Part shown: positions 63,512 to 64,000 of the stretch, piece after piece
Layout: the number at the start of each line of letters is the position of its first letter
How positions within the stretch are numbered: position 1 is the stretch's first letter
NCBI RefSeq assembly: GCF_001668725.1
Contig: NZ_LZKL01000033.1
Span: 1-64,000 of the forward strand
Length of the DNA stretch: 64,000 nucleotides
Source of the DNA: Mycobacterium sp. E787
GTDB taxonomy: Bacteria > Actinomycetota > Actinomycetes > Mycobacteriales > Mycobacteriaceae
Direction: 5' to 3'
Position numbers and translations under genes: made by a program
Notes under the pieces: model-generated
Database searches by the model: none
What the model saw: the letters and a program-made list of their open reading frames with translations, nothing else
Told to the model about the DNA's origin: nothing

Positions 63512-64000
63512 TTACGGCCCGAAGTTGGTGCCGCAGGTGAGCTCTTGCCACTTCGCGATCTCGGCCGCGCGCGCGTCCGCGACGTGGCGATAGAGACCCA
63601 GCGCGTCGGGGCCGAGCAGCAGGAACCCCGGGGGCTCGGTTGATTCCACGGCCCTGATGATCGCGGTGGCCGCCTTGGCGGGGTCGCCGGCCTGGGTGCC
63701 GTGCGTGGTGTCGTTCTCCTTGCGCCGCTGCCCCGCGGTGGCCGCGTAGTCGTCGATGACCGCGGCCGACTGTACGAGCGAGCGACCGGCGAAGTCCGTG
63801 CGGAACGCGCCGGGCTCCACGACCGTCACCGAAATGCCCAGCGGCGCAAGCTCACCGCGCAGGGCCCCGCTCATCCCCTCGATCGCGGCCTTCGCCGCCG
63901 CGTAGTACCCGGATCCCACCGGAGTGACCGTCGCGCCGATCGAGGAGATGTTGACGATCGCGCCGCTGCGGCGCGATCGCATGCCGGGCAGCACGGCCTT
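63512..64000 (-). CDS. Short-chain dehydrogenase, C-terminal part
   Basis: The frame is open to the window edge, so the 5' part (with the NAD(P) Rossmann motif) is missing; 162 codons are seen. The visible part has SGAIVNISSIGATVTPVGSG (catalytic Ser), YYAAAKAAIEGMSGALRGEL (Tyr and Lys of YxxxK) and SVTVVEPGAFRTDFAGRSLV. It continues with a C-terminal helical extension (DPAKAATAIIRAVESTEPPG). This layout is that of SDR oxidoreductases of the type often annotated as NAD(P)-dependent oxidoreductases. It lies 103 bases upstream of adhE on the same strand. Confidence 0.88.
   Translation of the reverse strand, partial: KAVLPGMRSRRSGAIVNISSIGATVTPVGSGYYAAAKAAIEGMSGALRGELAPLGISVTVVEPGAFRTDFAGRSLVQSAAVIDDYAATAGQRRKENDTTHGTQAGDPAKAATAIIRAVESTEPPGFLLLGPDALGLYRHVADARAAEIAKWQELTCGTNFGP

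Overview
The window looks like chromosomal DNA of a slow-growing Mycobacterium, probably outside the M. tuberculosis complex. The base composition is high-GC. It carries a PE-PPE lipase, a decayed PE relative, an MmpS/MmpL pair, several DUF732 proteins, F420/LLM oxidoreductases, a DUF222-HNH (13E12-type) gene with a textbook mycobacterial SOS box, and close relatives of M. tuberculosis PgmA, Mmr, MbtK and GlnA1. I see no transposase, integrase, phage gene, plasmid gene or CRISPR array.

Layout. 0-8.9 kb: a partial gene, small exported proteins, a PE-PPE remnant, a TrkA-type K+ channel, a GlnA1-type glutamine synthetase, an M15 peptidase, a serine beta-lactamase-like hydrolase and two DUF732 proteins. 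9-16 kb: tandem TetR paralogues, a small membrane protein/LLM pair, a flavin monooxygenase, SelO, a hemerythrin-like protein and a WGxxGxxG protein. 16-23.5 kb: a block whose gene content matches, from memory, M. tuberculosis Rv3075c-Rv3068c (CitE-like, DUF222-HNH, DUF488, two CrcB, PgmA), with mbtK inserted, ending at tRNA-Ala(GGC). 23.6-31 kb: a mixed region (TRIC channel, M20 amidohydrolase, Tat-exported DUF1906 protein, MarR with a divergent reductase, LLM enzyme, broken SDR, class III cyclase).

31-41 kb is the most system-like part. It has a TauD-like dioxygenase, three amidohydrolase-2 paralogues, an acetoacetate-decarboxylase-fold enzyme, SDRs, an MFS transporter and an IclR regulator. 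A perfect 15-bp palindrome lies in the IclR/SDR divergent promoter. It reads as an inducible uptake and degradation pathway for an unidentified organic acid or ketone. 41-50 kb: mmpS/mmpL, small membrane and DUF732 proteins, an intact PE-PPE lipase overlapping a 2,4-dienoyl-CoA-reductase-like SDR, and glycogen phosphorylase. 50-54 kb: an uncharacterised protein, a drug-type MFS pump, a C39-like protease, the SMR pump mmr and a coiled-coil protein. 54-64 kb: a hydrolase and DoxX, then an SDR, an APH-type kinase, an acyl-CoA dehydrogenase and an enoyl-CoA hydratase that together resemble 4-hydroxyacyl-CoA catabolism, interrupted by an MspA-type porin; then AdhE and a partial SDR.

Decay is visible in several places: a PE-PPE gene with an internal deletion, a truncated and frameshifted SDR, a one-base frameshift in a membrane protein gene, and a hydrolase C-terminus relic. 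Identifications rest on reading motifs and on remembered family sequences. No database search was run.
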